NCBI GenBank assembly: GCA_963971285.1
Contig: OZ020259.1
Location: forward strand, 4,030,001 to 4,094,000
Origin: Astropecten irregularis
Taxonomy: Eukaryota > Echinodermata > Asteroidea > Paxillosida > Astropectinidae
Length of the DNA: 64,000 bases
Direction: 5' to 3'
In this document: positions 35,342-44,907 of the stretch, in pieces
Numbering within the stretch: position 1 is the stretch's first letter
How the letters are laid out: every line of letters starts with the position of its first letter
Notes under the pieces: model-generated
Seen by the model: only the letters and a program-made list of their open reading frames with translations
Databases searched by the model: none
Told to the model about the DNA's origin: nothing
Program-made: the position numbers and the translations under genes

Positions 35342-35764
35342 TATACGAAGCAGAAATCGGGTCAAAAAGATTGGACTGACACATTACTTGGAATCGATGA
35401 ATTTTTGAGAAGCTAACATGTTTTGAAACCTAATGTTTTGAAAAATCGAATGTATCTTTTAAGACTCGGGTGCATTTTCAAAAACCTAATCAAATTTAAC
35501 GATTTGTCATGTTAGGTTTTTGGAAAGGCATCCGATTCGGAAACATGTTCGATGTTTGAAAAATGATCGGATTCGCAAAAACATCCGAAACTTGAATATG
35601 TTCGGTCGTTAAATTTGATTAGGTTTTTGAAAATGCATCCGAGTCTTAAAAAATATGTTCGATTTTTCAAAACATTAGGTTTCAAAACATGTTAGCTTCT
35701 CAAAAATTCATCCGATTCCAAGTAATGTGTTCCAATCTTGTTGACCCGATTTCTGCTTCGTATA
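35342..35764. mobile_element. 423-bp long inverted repeat (fold-back)
   Basis: The left arm (about 35342-35502) starts TATACGAAGCAGAAATCGGG and ends AATCAAATTTAACGA. The right arm (about 35606-35764) starts TCGTTAAATTTGATT and ends CCCGATTTCTGCTTCGTATA. Arms are about 160 bp with few mismatches, and the loop of about 100 bp is itself rich in ATCCGATTC/GATCGGATTCG words. No ORF. Confidence 0.88.
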
Positions 35765-35969
35765 TGACTTGGGCGGCGGCTACAGACTCAGGCTCAAGTA
35801 TCATGCTATTATTCATTGACTATGCCGTGCATGCCATACCATGCCTATAATGAGCTTACCAACCGCCATGCGTCAACATTCCAACGGCGAAATGATGTCG
35901 AAGGCCTATACTCGACTCATGGCGTTGTAGGAACCACTGTGTGAAAAGTTGAAGTGAAATGAAATCATT

Positions 35970-36545
35970 TCTTTATAGATGATTGGTAAAGGTCACAGAA
36001 AAACAGCACTCACACTTTGTCTGATCCATCATGTACATGGAATAATAAAGCTGTGAAAATTTAAACTCAATCAGACATCTTTGACTCACGAGAAAATAGC
36101 GAAAACCCAACTCAATTTGTCTTATAAAACATGAAGAATGGTTTTGATCTTACCCGGGCCGAAATAGATCAATTAAAGGTAATATCATACTTTGGTTTTT
36201 GTCAAAGGAATTAAAGACTTAAGAAATACTGTGGATGTTTTTCCACTGTTTTCTCAAAAAGTGGGCACCGTATGGGACTGAAATTTTCGCAGATGACTGT
36301 TACTGTATCTGTCTTGGTATTTTTGCCCATGAATCTGTATTTCTTTGATAAAAACCAATGTATGATATTACCTTTAAATTGAAGATCAAACTTGGTCGTT
36401 GGTTTTACTCTTTTCTGGATAAATACACCATTTCAGGCAGAAACATTTTACTACAGTCTGTTTCTACTACCACATCTTCATACCCTGTAAATTATACGTA
36501 AATCTGTTGGCTTCTTACCCAAGTATGATACTACATGTACCTTGA
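35970..36545. mobile_element. Family B fragment, short family A copy, family A fragment
   Basis: Family B sequence in reverse at 35978-36165 (GATTGGTAAAGGTCACAG, TTTGTCTGATCCATCATGTA). A 205-bp family A deletion derivative with TTAA borders at 36173-36377. A reverse family A fragment at 36395-36545. Confidence 0.65.
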
Positions 36546-36678
36546 AAAGTCTTATTATTGTTCCCGCGTGACCTTTGCCTCGTGTTGTATTTGATTTCTC
36601 AGTCTCACCGTTGCTATATTAGTCTGGCTTGATCGTAGCTAGTGTATTCGGGTTTATACAGAAAAAAAAACTCGTGTC

Positions 36679-36958
36679 CAGGCGCGGTTCTAGACCCAAT
36701 ATTTTTTGGGGGGGCTATAGAAGACCCAAAAATAATGTTGGGTTCTTCTAACATTCGCTTCTGCTATGTCTTATTATAGGTGTCGAAAAACATGCACCTA
36801 TAGCCCACACAGCGCGTTTTATGTAATTGGCGCTTAATAACTGAAAAGATGCAGTATATTTTCACTGAAGAATTTTTTCAATTGTATTTTTTAGGGGAGG
36901 CTAGACAAAATTTTGGGTGGGCTTAAGCCCCCCCCCCTCCCCCCTAAAACCGCGCCTG
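36679..36958. mobile_element. Family H hAT-like MITE with 8-bp target duplication
   Basis: Begins CAGGCGCGGTTCTAG and ends CTAAAACCGCGCCTG, 280 bp. CTCGTGTC stands immediately on both sides (36671-36678 and 36959-36966). An 8-bp duplication and C-A/T-G ends are typical of the hAT superfamily. Confidence 0.9.
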
Positions 36959-36966
36959 CTCGTGTC

Positions 36967-37381
36967 CCTTAACAAAATCACTTCATTTCAGCGATCGCAT
37001 GGTGTTTAAACTTCTCATAATGCCCAATTTAATTCTCGCAAATTCCAACGCCAATGTTTCGCCCGAGATGCTATATAGGCCTGCATACTGTCTGTTTCGT
37101 TCTGGTCACGACTCAGTAACTTCAAGACCTATATACATATCCGGATACAATCGCCAACCGTCATGGCATGACGACGCTGCTGACAAGCTCCACATAAATT
37201 ATGCAAACAGATCTGAAAGCAGTAAAAGCTTTTCCGAACAGAGAGCACTACAGCTGCCTGAATGGAATATTTGTCATGGATCATTGCCCATAATCGTTCA
37301 AGCGTGAGCCATGCCGGCGAAGTAAAGGTTAGTGTTAGAAGCATACAACATGCGTTTGAGAGATCTTCTTCTTCTTCTCGG
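36967..37381. other. Non-coding; unassigned open frame
   Basis: A plus-strand frame of 102 codons begins at 36999, preceded by TTCATTTCAG. It has no recognised domain and is not counted as a gene. Confidence 0.3.
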
Positions 37382-37650
37382 CAGGCGCGGTTCTAGAGAC
37401 AAAATTTTTTGGGGGCCATAGAAGAGTCTTTATTTTTGGGGGGGCTATAGAAGACCCAATATTTTGGGTTCTTATAACATTCGCTTCTGCTATGTCTTAT
37501 TAGGGGTCGAAAAACATGCACTTTATAGGCCACACAACGCGTTTTTTTAATGTAATTGGCGCTTAATAACTTTTAAAAAAAATCAAGTATTTTCAAGAAT
37601 TTTTTTTTTTCACTTGCATTTTTTTTTTTTTGGGGGGGGGGGGGCACAAG
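37382..37650 (+). mobile_element. Family H MITE, 3' truncated
   Basis: CAGGCGCGGTTCTAG at the left and the same internal blocks (AACATTCGCTTCTGCTATGT, GTCGAAAAACATGCAC, TAATTGGCGCTTAATAAC), but no right terminus after a G-run. Confidence 0.75.
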
Positions 37651-37851
37651 CAAGTCCTGTCCAGTGAAGGGTACAAGATCTGGCTTTAGTGTTGAAAGAC
37701 TCCAGATCTTTGGTAGTGCATGGCTCTGGTAGACAGATCAAAAGGTGTTGCAACGTTTGGTCCTTCCCATAGTCGCAGTAGTTTCTCCATCCATTTCTGC
37801 GTAAGGAATTTGCATCGTCTTGTTCCAGTCCGTAGGCGATTCAGACACGAC

Positions 37852-38270
37852 CAGGGGCCAATTTCATAGAGCTGGAAGCACAAAAATTGCTTAAGCATGA
37901 AAAGTCTTCCTTGATCAAACAGGATTGCCAACCAAATTTTCACGTAATGTTGACTGCTTTTGAGTTGTATTCGGCCATTGCTTGCTGAGCATAACATTCA
38001 GAAGGAGGAGTTGTGGCTGCCATACCGATGTTATTTACCAAGGTTTTTGGTGCTTAAGCAAATTGTTGTGCTTAAAGGTAGTATCATACTTTGGTAAGAA
38101 GCCAAAACAGAAATGTTCACAGATTTATCAATAACTTACAGGGTATGAACTATGAAGATGGTGGTGGTAGAAACATACTGTTAAAATGTTTCCGCATAAA
38201 ATGCTGTATTTGTCCAGAAAAGAGTAAAACAATGACCGAAACTCTTTTTGATCTTTTAAATAATTTTTTT
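37852..38270. mobile_element. Family 2 MITE abutting truncated family A MITE
   Basis: GGGGCCAATTTCATAGAGCT to GTGCTTAA (37857-38075), then AGGTAGTATCATACTTTGG with family A sequence to about 38260. The right ends of both are lost, suggesting insertion of one into the other. Confidence 0.65.
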
Positions 38271-38508
38271 TCTCGACTGTTTGCACTGTAACTTTAAGTT
38301 GTTTTAATTTCCTTGTAGTTTTTGGGCTCTGTATGCAAACATCCTATATATACGGAAAGGAGAAACTTCGGCGGTAAGCTTAAATCATTAAAAGATACTA
38401 TTTTAAAGATCTAATTTAATATGGCCAATGTGTACATCATCGCATACATGCATGCCCACACGAAATTGTGGCCATTATAGGCCTATAATGATTGCTGATG
38501 GTCAAAAC

Positions 38509-38679
38509 CAGTGGCGTCGCCAAGGGGGGGGGGGGGGGGGTGGGGGGGGGCAGGGGGGCACGTGCCCCCCCCCCCTATATTATTGTATTTCCCCCCCCCC
38601 CCTCCAACAATTGCTAGTGCCCCCCTTGTGCCCCCCCCCCCCCCCCCCCCCCAGACTCAAAAGGCTGATGACGCCACTG
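38509..38679. mobile_element. Small hAT-like MITE with G/C runs
   Basis: Starts CAGTGGCGTCGCCA and ends TGATGACGCCACTG; flanks are GTCAAAAC and GTCAAAAG (7 of 8 identical). The interior is almost only G and C runs with GCACGTGC in the middle. The CAGTGGCG end is typical of hAT elements. Confidence 0.75.
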
Positions 38680-39087
38680 GTCAAAAGTATAATAATATAT
38701 AGATGATTATGCACGAGGCTACAATGCCCACATGTATTGCTTATTGTTTGGCCCGTTGGCCGGCCATACTCTGGCCTTCTAGGTCTATGCATTATGCGAA
38801 TGAAATCTGTTCAGGTATAACAATGAATGGAAAAACCACACATGGTTCGTTTCACTTTCAGTAATAGGGCCTACTGCCATCAGCAACAATAATACACATG
38901 CACACACTAAATCACCATCACTGTATGATTTGTCAACGCCATGCGTTAAACTCCATTTTTCGATGTATCTTGGAAAAGATCATACAATACCGAAAGTGCT
39001 TGTATTTTCTAACCGTGTGCCTAGCTACAGGATTTGCCTGCACTTCATTGCACTGGAGTTGTGGATGGTAGGATATACTCAACCGTC

Positions 39088-39205
39088 ATGGGAGGTATTT
39101 GCACACTGGGGCGTGTCACGTTGCCAGTCTTTTCTACGCTCGTTCTCATTGTTACCTTCGGGATTTTGCTGAATCTCGACGCTAGATTATTCGGCAAACG
39201 TGAAG
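39088..39205 (+). CDS. Duplicate of signal-anchor exon (copy 1)
   Basis: Identical in structure to 41522-41639: ATG, 39 codons, then GAAG followed by GTAAGA. Because it lies in the segment repeated across the gap, it is probably the other haplotype of the same exon and not a second exon in one transcript. Confidence 0.45.
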
Positions 39206-39224
39206 GTAAGACCCTCCCAAAACC

Positions 39225-39486
39225 GGTAACGGTGTACAAGCAGGTCCGATACCTGTAAAGGGAATAAAAACAACTTAATAGTTTCAACTGTTTCAAAATG
39301 ATATTTTTTACTTTCAGCAAATGTTCCTGAGTCCTTAATTAAACCCCCAGATAGAAGAATTTTGTGCAACATTTCATTCAGAGTAAAAATACAATTTTCT
39401 TATCTGTTTGTTGCAAACTTCAAAACAGACAGACAAAACAGTTTTATTCCCTTTACAGGTATCGGACCTGCTTGTGCACCGTTACC
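39225..39486. repeat. 45-bp inverted repeat present only in copy 1
   Basis: GGTAACGGTGTACAAGCAGG to AGGGAATAAAA (39225-39269) is mirrored at 39442-39486 (TTTTATTCCCTTTACAGG to CACCGTTACC). Copy 2 keeps the left arm, but in place of the right arm it has a 78-bp piece of the GATCCTAGCAGGATC repeat. Confidence 0.85.
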
Positions 39487-39539
39487 CCAAAGGCCAACAT
39501 TTTCTTCAAATTATCCTTTTAGTATCGATGGTAAAACAC

Positions 39540-39874
39540 CAAAATAGAAATGTTCACAGATTTGCATGCTTACACGGTATGAAGATGTACGTGGTGGTAG
39601 AAACATACCGTTAAATTCGTTTCGCCTGAAATGGTGTATTTTATCCAGAAATTAGTAAAACAACGACAGAAAATCTGTTTGATCTTTTAAAAGATCAAAA
39701 ATAAAAGAGGAAAGACTTAAGAAATACTGTGGCCGTTTTTCACTGTTTTCTCAAAATGTGGGCACCGTATGGGACTGAAATTTTCACAGATGACTGTGGC
39801 TGTATCTTCCTTGATATTTTTGCCCATGAATCTGTATTTCTTTGACAAAACCCAAAGTATGATACTACCTTTAA
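39540..39874 (+). mobile_element. Family A MITE, left-truncated (copy 1)
   Basis: From AACACCAAAATAGAAATGTT to CCAAAGTATGATACTACCT plus TTAA; the same truncated element is at 41972-42308 in copy 2. Confidence 0.75.
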
Positions 39875-40304
39875 AGGTAGGCCTACTATCATCCTTTTGG
39901 TTAGAGTGCGTTAGTCCACAAGGATTATTTCCAGACATGGCTTCGATACAGTAAACTAACTCACCAAAATTATGTTGACAAGTGAGTGATGTCTTCTTGA
40001 ATAATTAGCAAGGTTAAATTTTTGGAAAGAGGCCAGGGCTTAATGAATATCGAGGGAAATTAATATAGGGGTCTGATATAATCCTTGTGGACTTAAGCAC
40101 ACTAACCACATACTTTGTTGGAGGAAGGAATAGACTTCGAACAAACCAGAGATCAAACGACCCCCTCGCCAAAGCATTGTCTTTTCAATACTTCCTCCAC
40201 GCTAAATTACCATAGTGAACGGCGCAACATCTGCAATACCAACAACATAATTATTATAGGCAAAAGTGTTAACACTCTTGATTGAGCCTCATTCCGTAAT
40301 GTTT

Positions 40305-40430
40305 AAAGGTACAGTGCAGGATTGTTAAAAAAAAAATAACAGAAATGTTAATAGATTTACGTATAACTTTCAGGGTATGAAGATGGTGCTGGTAGAAGTA
40401 TACATTTAAAATATTTCAGGTCACAGTTTT
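40305..40430 (+). mobile_element. Family B fragment (copy 1)
   Basis: TTAAAGGTACAGTGCAGGAT and ACGTATAACTTTCAGGGTAT; repeated at 42738-42863 in copy 2. Confidence 0.6.
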
Positions 40431-40747
40431 ATACGGGTACAGCAAGACGTATTTTACTATTTTTCATTTTGTTGAATATGAAAAAAGCAAAAAGCAAAAC
40501 AACCTCGATGTTTTTTTTCTCGTTTCCCCTCACCTCTCTTTTCGCTGTTCGCACGATAAATTATAATTATGCAGTTTCGATTCCGTACGGTACACGTGGG
40601 CCTAAACCCCCACCCCCACCCCCTTGTACGCGTCGGTAACCTCCCCCCACACCCCCCCCCCCCCCCCCCCAACCCCCTTTCGTGCGTACGCACTTTAGGC
40701 CATAACAAAAATTGTCGTGAATATTGATGATTTTGGTCGGGAAATAG

Positions 40748-40834
40748 ATAATATGCAAATTAGGCTTGCCCTTCACCGATTGAGTATACAGTGCTCATCT
40801 ACGTCGGTGAAGGGCAAGCCTAATTTGCATATTA
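40748..40834. repeat. Hairpin of SINE-tail modules
   Basis: ATATGCAAATTAGGCTTGCC with CTTCACCGA is inverted as TCGGTGAAGGGCAAGCCTAATTTGCATAT-type sequence, 29-bp arms, with GAGTATACAGTGCTCATCTA between. Both arms match the tail of the 25845 SINE. A second copy lies at 43180-43262. Confidence 0.8.
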
Positions 40835-41220
40835 AAAATTGTTGTATTGGAGTAACGGAGGGTTGGAAAATAGGGTAGGCCGGGTGGATTGTTTGTTTTT
40901 TTTTGTTTTTTTTTCCTGTATTAAATGCTTTTTTTCCTGTATATATTTGACAGTATTTGACGAGTCAAATAAAGACAAGAAATGACATAACAACTTTAAC
41001 CAGTCTGGTATCCATATTTTGCTCCTTTTAACTTAGCTTTTAATCTGCATACAAATTTGCGAATTTTTTTTTTTCCCCGATTTTTTTTTTTTTGTTTAAT
41101 GTTTACGGTCGGGGCATATTTTTGGTTTGGGGCGGATTACGCCAATACAACAATTTTTTTGTATGCCCTTATGGACAACCGCGTTGGGTATAATTATGAC
41201 CGATTCTGTACTGTACCTTT

Positions 41221-41420
41221 NNNNNNNNNNNNNNNNNNNNNNNNNNNNNNNNNNNNNNNNNNNNNNNNNNNNNNNNNNNNNNNNNNNNNNNNNNNNNNNN
41301 NNNNNNNNNNNNNNNNNNNNNNNNNNNNNNNNNNNNNNNNNNNNNNNNNNNNNNNNNNNNNNNNNNNNNNNNNNNNNNNNNNNNNNNNNNNNNNNNNNNN
41401 NNNNNNNNNNNNNNNNNNNN
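41221..41420. other. Assembly gap, 200 N
   Basis: Exactly 200 undetermined bases, a conventional scaffold spacer, so the real distance is unknown. It may be zero or negative, because the flanks are copies of one another. Confidence 0.98.
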
Positions 41421-41521
41421 ATACCGAAAGTGCTTGTATTTTCTAACCGTGTGCCTAGCTACAGGATTTGCCTGCACTTCATTGCACTGGAGTTGTGGAT
41501 GGTAGGATATACTCAACCGTC

Positions 41522-41639
41522 ATGGGAGGTATTTGCACACTGGGGCGTGTCACGTTGCCAGTCTTTTCTACGCTCGTTCTCATTGTTACCTTCGGGATTT
41601 TGCTGAATCTCGACGCTAGATTATTCGGCAAACGTGAAG
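41522..41639 (+). CDS. Probable first coding exon of the mutase-DUF3431 gene
   Basis: The first ATG after an in-frame stop opens 39 codons: MGGICTLGRVTLPV, then a hydrophobic run at residues 10-29 ending LLNL, then DARLFGKRE. This looks like a short cytosolic tail plus signal anchor, as in type II Golgi proteins. It ends GAAG before GTAAGA in phase 1, which fits the AG-TTC start of the exon at 44908 and would read through as E-F. The link is inferred from phase, order and the expected topology. A further small exon at 41751-41815 (ANVPESLIKPPD) is possible but breaks phase with the preferred acceptor. The exon is duplicated at 39088-39205. Confidence 0.5.
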
Positions 41640-41874
41640 GTAAGACCCTCCCAAAACGGTAACGGTGTACAAGCAGGTCCGATACCTGTAAAGGGAATAA
41701 AAACAACTTAATAGTTTCAACTGTTTCAAAATGATATTTTTTACTTTCAGCAAATGTTCCTGAGTCCTTAATTAAACCCCCAGATAGAAGAATTTTGTGC
41801 AACATTTCATTCAGAGTAAAAATACAATTTTCTTATCTGTTTGTTGCAAACTTCAAAACAGACAGACAAAACAG

Positions 41875-41960
41875 TTTTATCCTAGCAGAATCTTTCTCAA
41901 AAGCTAAATGCTCAGAGTTAGGAGGACCTGACGTTTCAATCCTAGCAGGATCTTTCTCCG
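41875..41960 (-). repeat. Hammerhead-like GATCC repeat unit in copy 2
   Basis: Read on the minus strand: GAGAAAGATCCTGCTAGGAT then TGAAACGTCAGG and CTCCTAACTCTGAGC, followed by the start of a second unit. It matches the tandem array at 60025-60425 and the single unit at 44690-44770. It is absent from copy 1. Confidence 0.8.
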
Positions 41961-43841
41961 ATGGTAAAACACCAAAATAGAAATGTTCACAGATTTGCAT
42001 GCTTACACGGTATGAAGATGTACGTGGTGGTAGAAACATACCGTTAAATTCGTTTCGCCTGAAATGGTGTATTTTATCCAGAAATTAGTAAAACAACGAC
42101 AGAAAATCTGTTTGATCTTTTAAAAGATCAAAAATAAAAGAGGAAAGACTTAAGAAATACTGTGGCCGTTTTTCACTGTTTTCTCAAAATGTGGGCACCG
42201 TATGGGACTGAAATTTTCACAGATGACTGTGGCTGTATCTTCCTTGATATTTTTGCCCATGAATCTGTATTTCTTTGACAAAAACCCAAAGTATGATACT
42301 ACCTTTAAAGGTAGGCCTACTATCATCCTTTTGGTTAGAGTGCGTTAGTCCACAAGGATTATTTCCAGACATGGCTTCGATACAGTAAACTAACTCACCA
42401 AAATTATGTTGACAAGTGAGTGATGTCTTCTTGAATAATTAGCAAGGTTAAATTTTTGGAAAGAGGCCAGGGCTTAATGAATATCGAGGGAAATTAATAT
42501 AGGGGTCTGATATAATCCTTGTGGACTTAAGCACACTAACCACATACTTTGTTGGAGGAAGGAATAGACTTCGAACAAACCAGAGATCAAACGACCCCCT
42601 CGCCAAAGCATTGTCTTTTCAATACTTCCTCCACGCTAAATTACCATAGTGAACGGCGCAACATCTGCAATACCAACAACATAATTATTATAGGCAAAAG
42701 TGTTAACACTCTTGATTGAGCCTCATTCCGTAATGTTTAAAGGTACAGTGCAGGATTGTTAAAAAAAAAATAACAGAAATGTTAATAGATTTACGTATAA
42801 CTTTCAGGGTATGAAGATGGTGCTGGTAGAAGTATACATTTAAAATATTTCAGGTCACAGTTTTATACGGGTACAGCAAGACGTATTTTACTATTTTTCA
42901 TTTTGTTGAATATGAAAAAAGCAAAAAGCAAAACAACCTCGATGTTTTTTTTCTCGTTTCCCCTCACCTCTCTTTTCGCTGTTCGCACGATAAATTATAA
43001 TTATGCAGTTTCGTTTCCGTACGGTACGCGTGGGCCTAAACCCCCCACCCCCACCCCCTTGTACGCGTCGGTAACCTCCCCCCACCCCCCCCCCCCCAAC
43101 CCCCTTTCGTGCGTACGCACTTTAGGCCATAACAAAAATTGTCGTGAATATTGATGATTTTGGTCGGGAAATAGATAATATGCAAATTAGGCTTGCCCTT
43201 CACCGACTGAGTATACAGTGCTCATCTACGTCGGTGAAGGGGCAAGCCTAATTTGCATATTAAAAATTGTTGTATTGGAGTAACGGAGGGTTGGAAAATA
43301 GGGTAGGGCGGGTGGATTGTTTTGTTTTGTTTTTATTTAATTTTTCCTGTATTGAATGCTTTCTTTCCTGTATATCACAGTATTTGACGTGTCAACTAAA
43401 GACAAGAAATGACATAACAACTTTAACCAGTCTGGTATCCATATTTTGCTCCTTTTAAGCTTTTAATCTGCATACAAATTTGCGAATTTTTTTTTCCCGA
43501 TTTTTTTTTTTTTTTTGGGGGGGGGGGGGGTTAAAATGTTTACGGTCGGGGCATATTTTTGGGTCGGGCGGGTTACGCCAATACAACAATTTTTGTATGG
43601 CCTTCTGGAAAACCCCGCGTTGGGTATATGACCGATTCTGTACTGTACCTTTAAGTGCACAAAGCAGCTGCAGCATCTACTCTATAATATGCCTACACGG
43701 AAATAGCATCTGTTTATACTGTTTATTAGCATAATGATAATGTAAAGAATACAATACTGTGCCCACTGCCCACCACACACTGATTTAATACTGGCTGCCC
43801 ACCTCAATCAATATTTTAAATCCACAGTGTATTACGAATAG

Positions 43842-44114
43842 TGTATAAACATCTTAAGAAAACGTAGGCTAAAGTGGTTTGGTCATGTGCAACGCATGGG
43901 CAATGAGAGACCACCCAAACTGCTATACCTATGGAAACCAACTCATGGGAAGCGTAAACGTGGTCGGCCTAAAACTACATGGAGAGATGTCATTCAGAGA
44001 GATCTCTCACTCCTAGACACTGGGTGGTCAGTTGAAGATGCAGAAGTGGCAGCTCAAGACCGGTCCATTTGGAAGTTTTTCTCAAGTCAGGCAGCAAGTG
44101 CAGATAATACATGA
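43842..44114 (+). mobile_element. LINE reverse-transcriptase ORF, C-terminal remnant
   Basis: An open frame reads ILRKRRLKWFGHVQRM, then GKRKRGRPKTTWRDVIQRDL and LDTGWSVEDAEVAAQDRSIW. This is the hallmark carboxy end of non-LTR retrotransposon polyproteins (RTE/CR1-like: WFGHV.RM ... RGRPK..W.D). The frame is closed upstream by a stop near 43840 and ends at 44112-44114. The reverse-transcriptase domain itself is absent, consistent with 5' truncation on insertion. Confidence 0.85.
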
Positions 44115-44176
44115 AGCTTTCCAGTTAGTTAGTTAGTATTACGAATAGACGATATTGGATTGCAATTTATACTAGG

Positions 44177-44580
44177 CACGTTCTCACACACCAAAAAGCG
44201 CGACTATTTGGGTCGCGATTATGTGGGGACACAAATAATCGCGACTATAGTGCGATTTGGAGCGCGCTCCAAATCGCACTAATAGTGCGTCTTTTTGCAA
44301 ATAGTCGCGATTATTTGCTGTGTGAACGGTGTACCAAAAAATACCGGTTTTTTTTATATCCCATCATGCAAGGCGGGCCCGCGAGTTTAGCACAGGATGC
44401 ATGCCAACTTCACGCTTCACTGCGTACTGGCAGTTTGATAGAAATCGTACCGGTACGATTTGGGTCGCGCTTTTTTGGCTGTGGGAACACAAAAACAACA
44501 AAAAGCGCGACTATTTGGGTCGCGATTTGGAGTGCGAGTGCGACCCAAATAGTCGCGCTTTTTGGTGTGTGAGAACGTGC
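44177..44580. mobile_element. CpG-rich inverted-repeat element
   Basis: GCACGTTCTCACACACCAAA and AAAGCGCGACTATTTGGGTC at the left are inverted at the right (44519-44580), 404 bp in all. Further internal inverted words GCGATTTGGAGCGCGCTCCAAATCGC form a second hairpin at about 44251-44282. The CpG density contrasts with the AT-rich surroundings. No ORF. Confidence 0.85.
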
Positions 44581-44689
44581 AAAACAACGGAAGTTTATGA
44601 CGCTCAAACGTTCATTAAATAATAGTAGGTTTGACATAGCCTCCTACAGCCATTATGACACAGACAAGTTCATTACACCAACGTGTTTT

Positions 44690-44770
44690 TGAAATATACA
44701 AAATGCTTGGAGTTGGGAGGGTCTGACGTGTTTCGATCCAAGCAGGATCTTTCTCAAAGGCTAAATTTTA
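44690..44770 (-). repeat. Single hammerhead-like GATCC unit
   Basis: Minus strand: CCTTTGAGAAAGATCCTGCT, TGGATCGAAACACGTCAGAC, CCTCCCAACTCCAAGCATTT. It lies 138 bp upstream of the mutase exon and is homologous to the 60025-60425 array. Confidence 0.8.
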
Positions 44771-44907
44771 TATGTGCTAAGCAGGGCCGTGAAATTAGCC
44801 CTATGTTGAACGGCATTTTAGTAACAATGGGTGGAAATTGTATACCCTATATGTCTATGCAACCTTATGTTAAATTCTCTTGTTTTTATTGTGTATTTTC
44901 CGTACAG

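Larger units (their letters stand above)
38988..41220 (+). repeat. Segmental copy 1 next to assembly gap
   Basis: Runs from ATACCGAAAGTGCTTGTATT to ATTCTGTACTGTACCTTT and reappears in the same orientation at 41421-43652, directly after the gap. The copies differ by homopolymer lengths, scattered substitutions and one 79-bp replaced block. They begin and end exactly at the gap edges, which points to two allelic contigs placed side by side. Confidence 0.93.
41421..43652 (+). repeat. Segmental copy 2 after assembly gap
   Basis: Same content as 38988-41220: signal-anchor exon, truncated family A MITE (41972-42308), family B fragment (42738-42863), C-rich tract, SINE-tail hairpin (43180-43262). 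It has a longer T/G run at 43495-43530 than copy 1. It continues into unique sequence at 43653. Confidence 0.93.

Noticed and set aside
36999-37307. 102-codon ORF preceded by a good acceptor-like TTTCAG
   Set aside because: No recognised domain, no partner exon, and an equally open minus strand; kept as unassigned.
39318-39382. Candidate extra exon ANVPESLIKPPDRRILCNISFR (also 41751-41815)
   Set aside because: The acceptor is good, but its donor leaves phase 0, which does not fit the preferred phase-1 acceptor at 44908; use of it would need the shifted acceptor two bases downstream.
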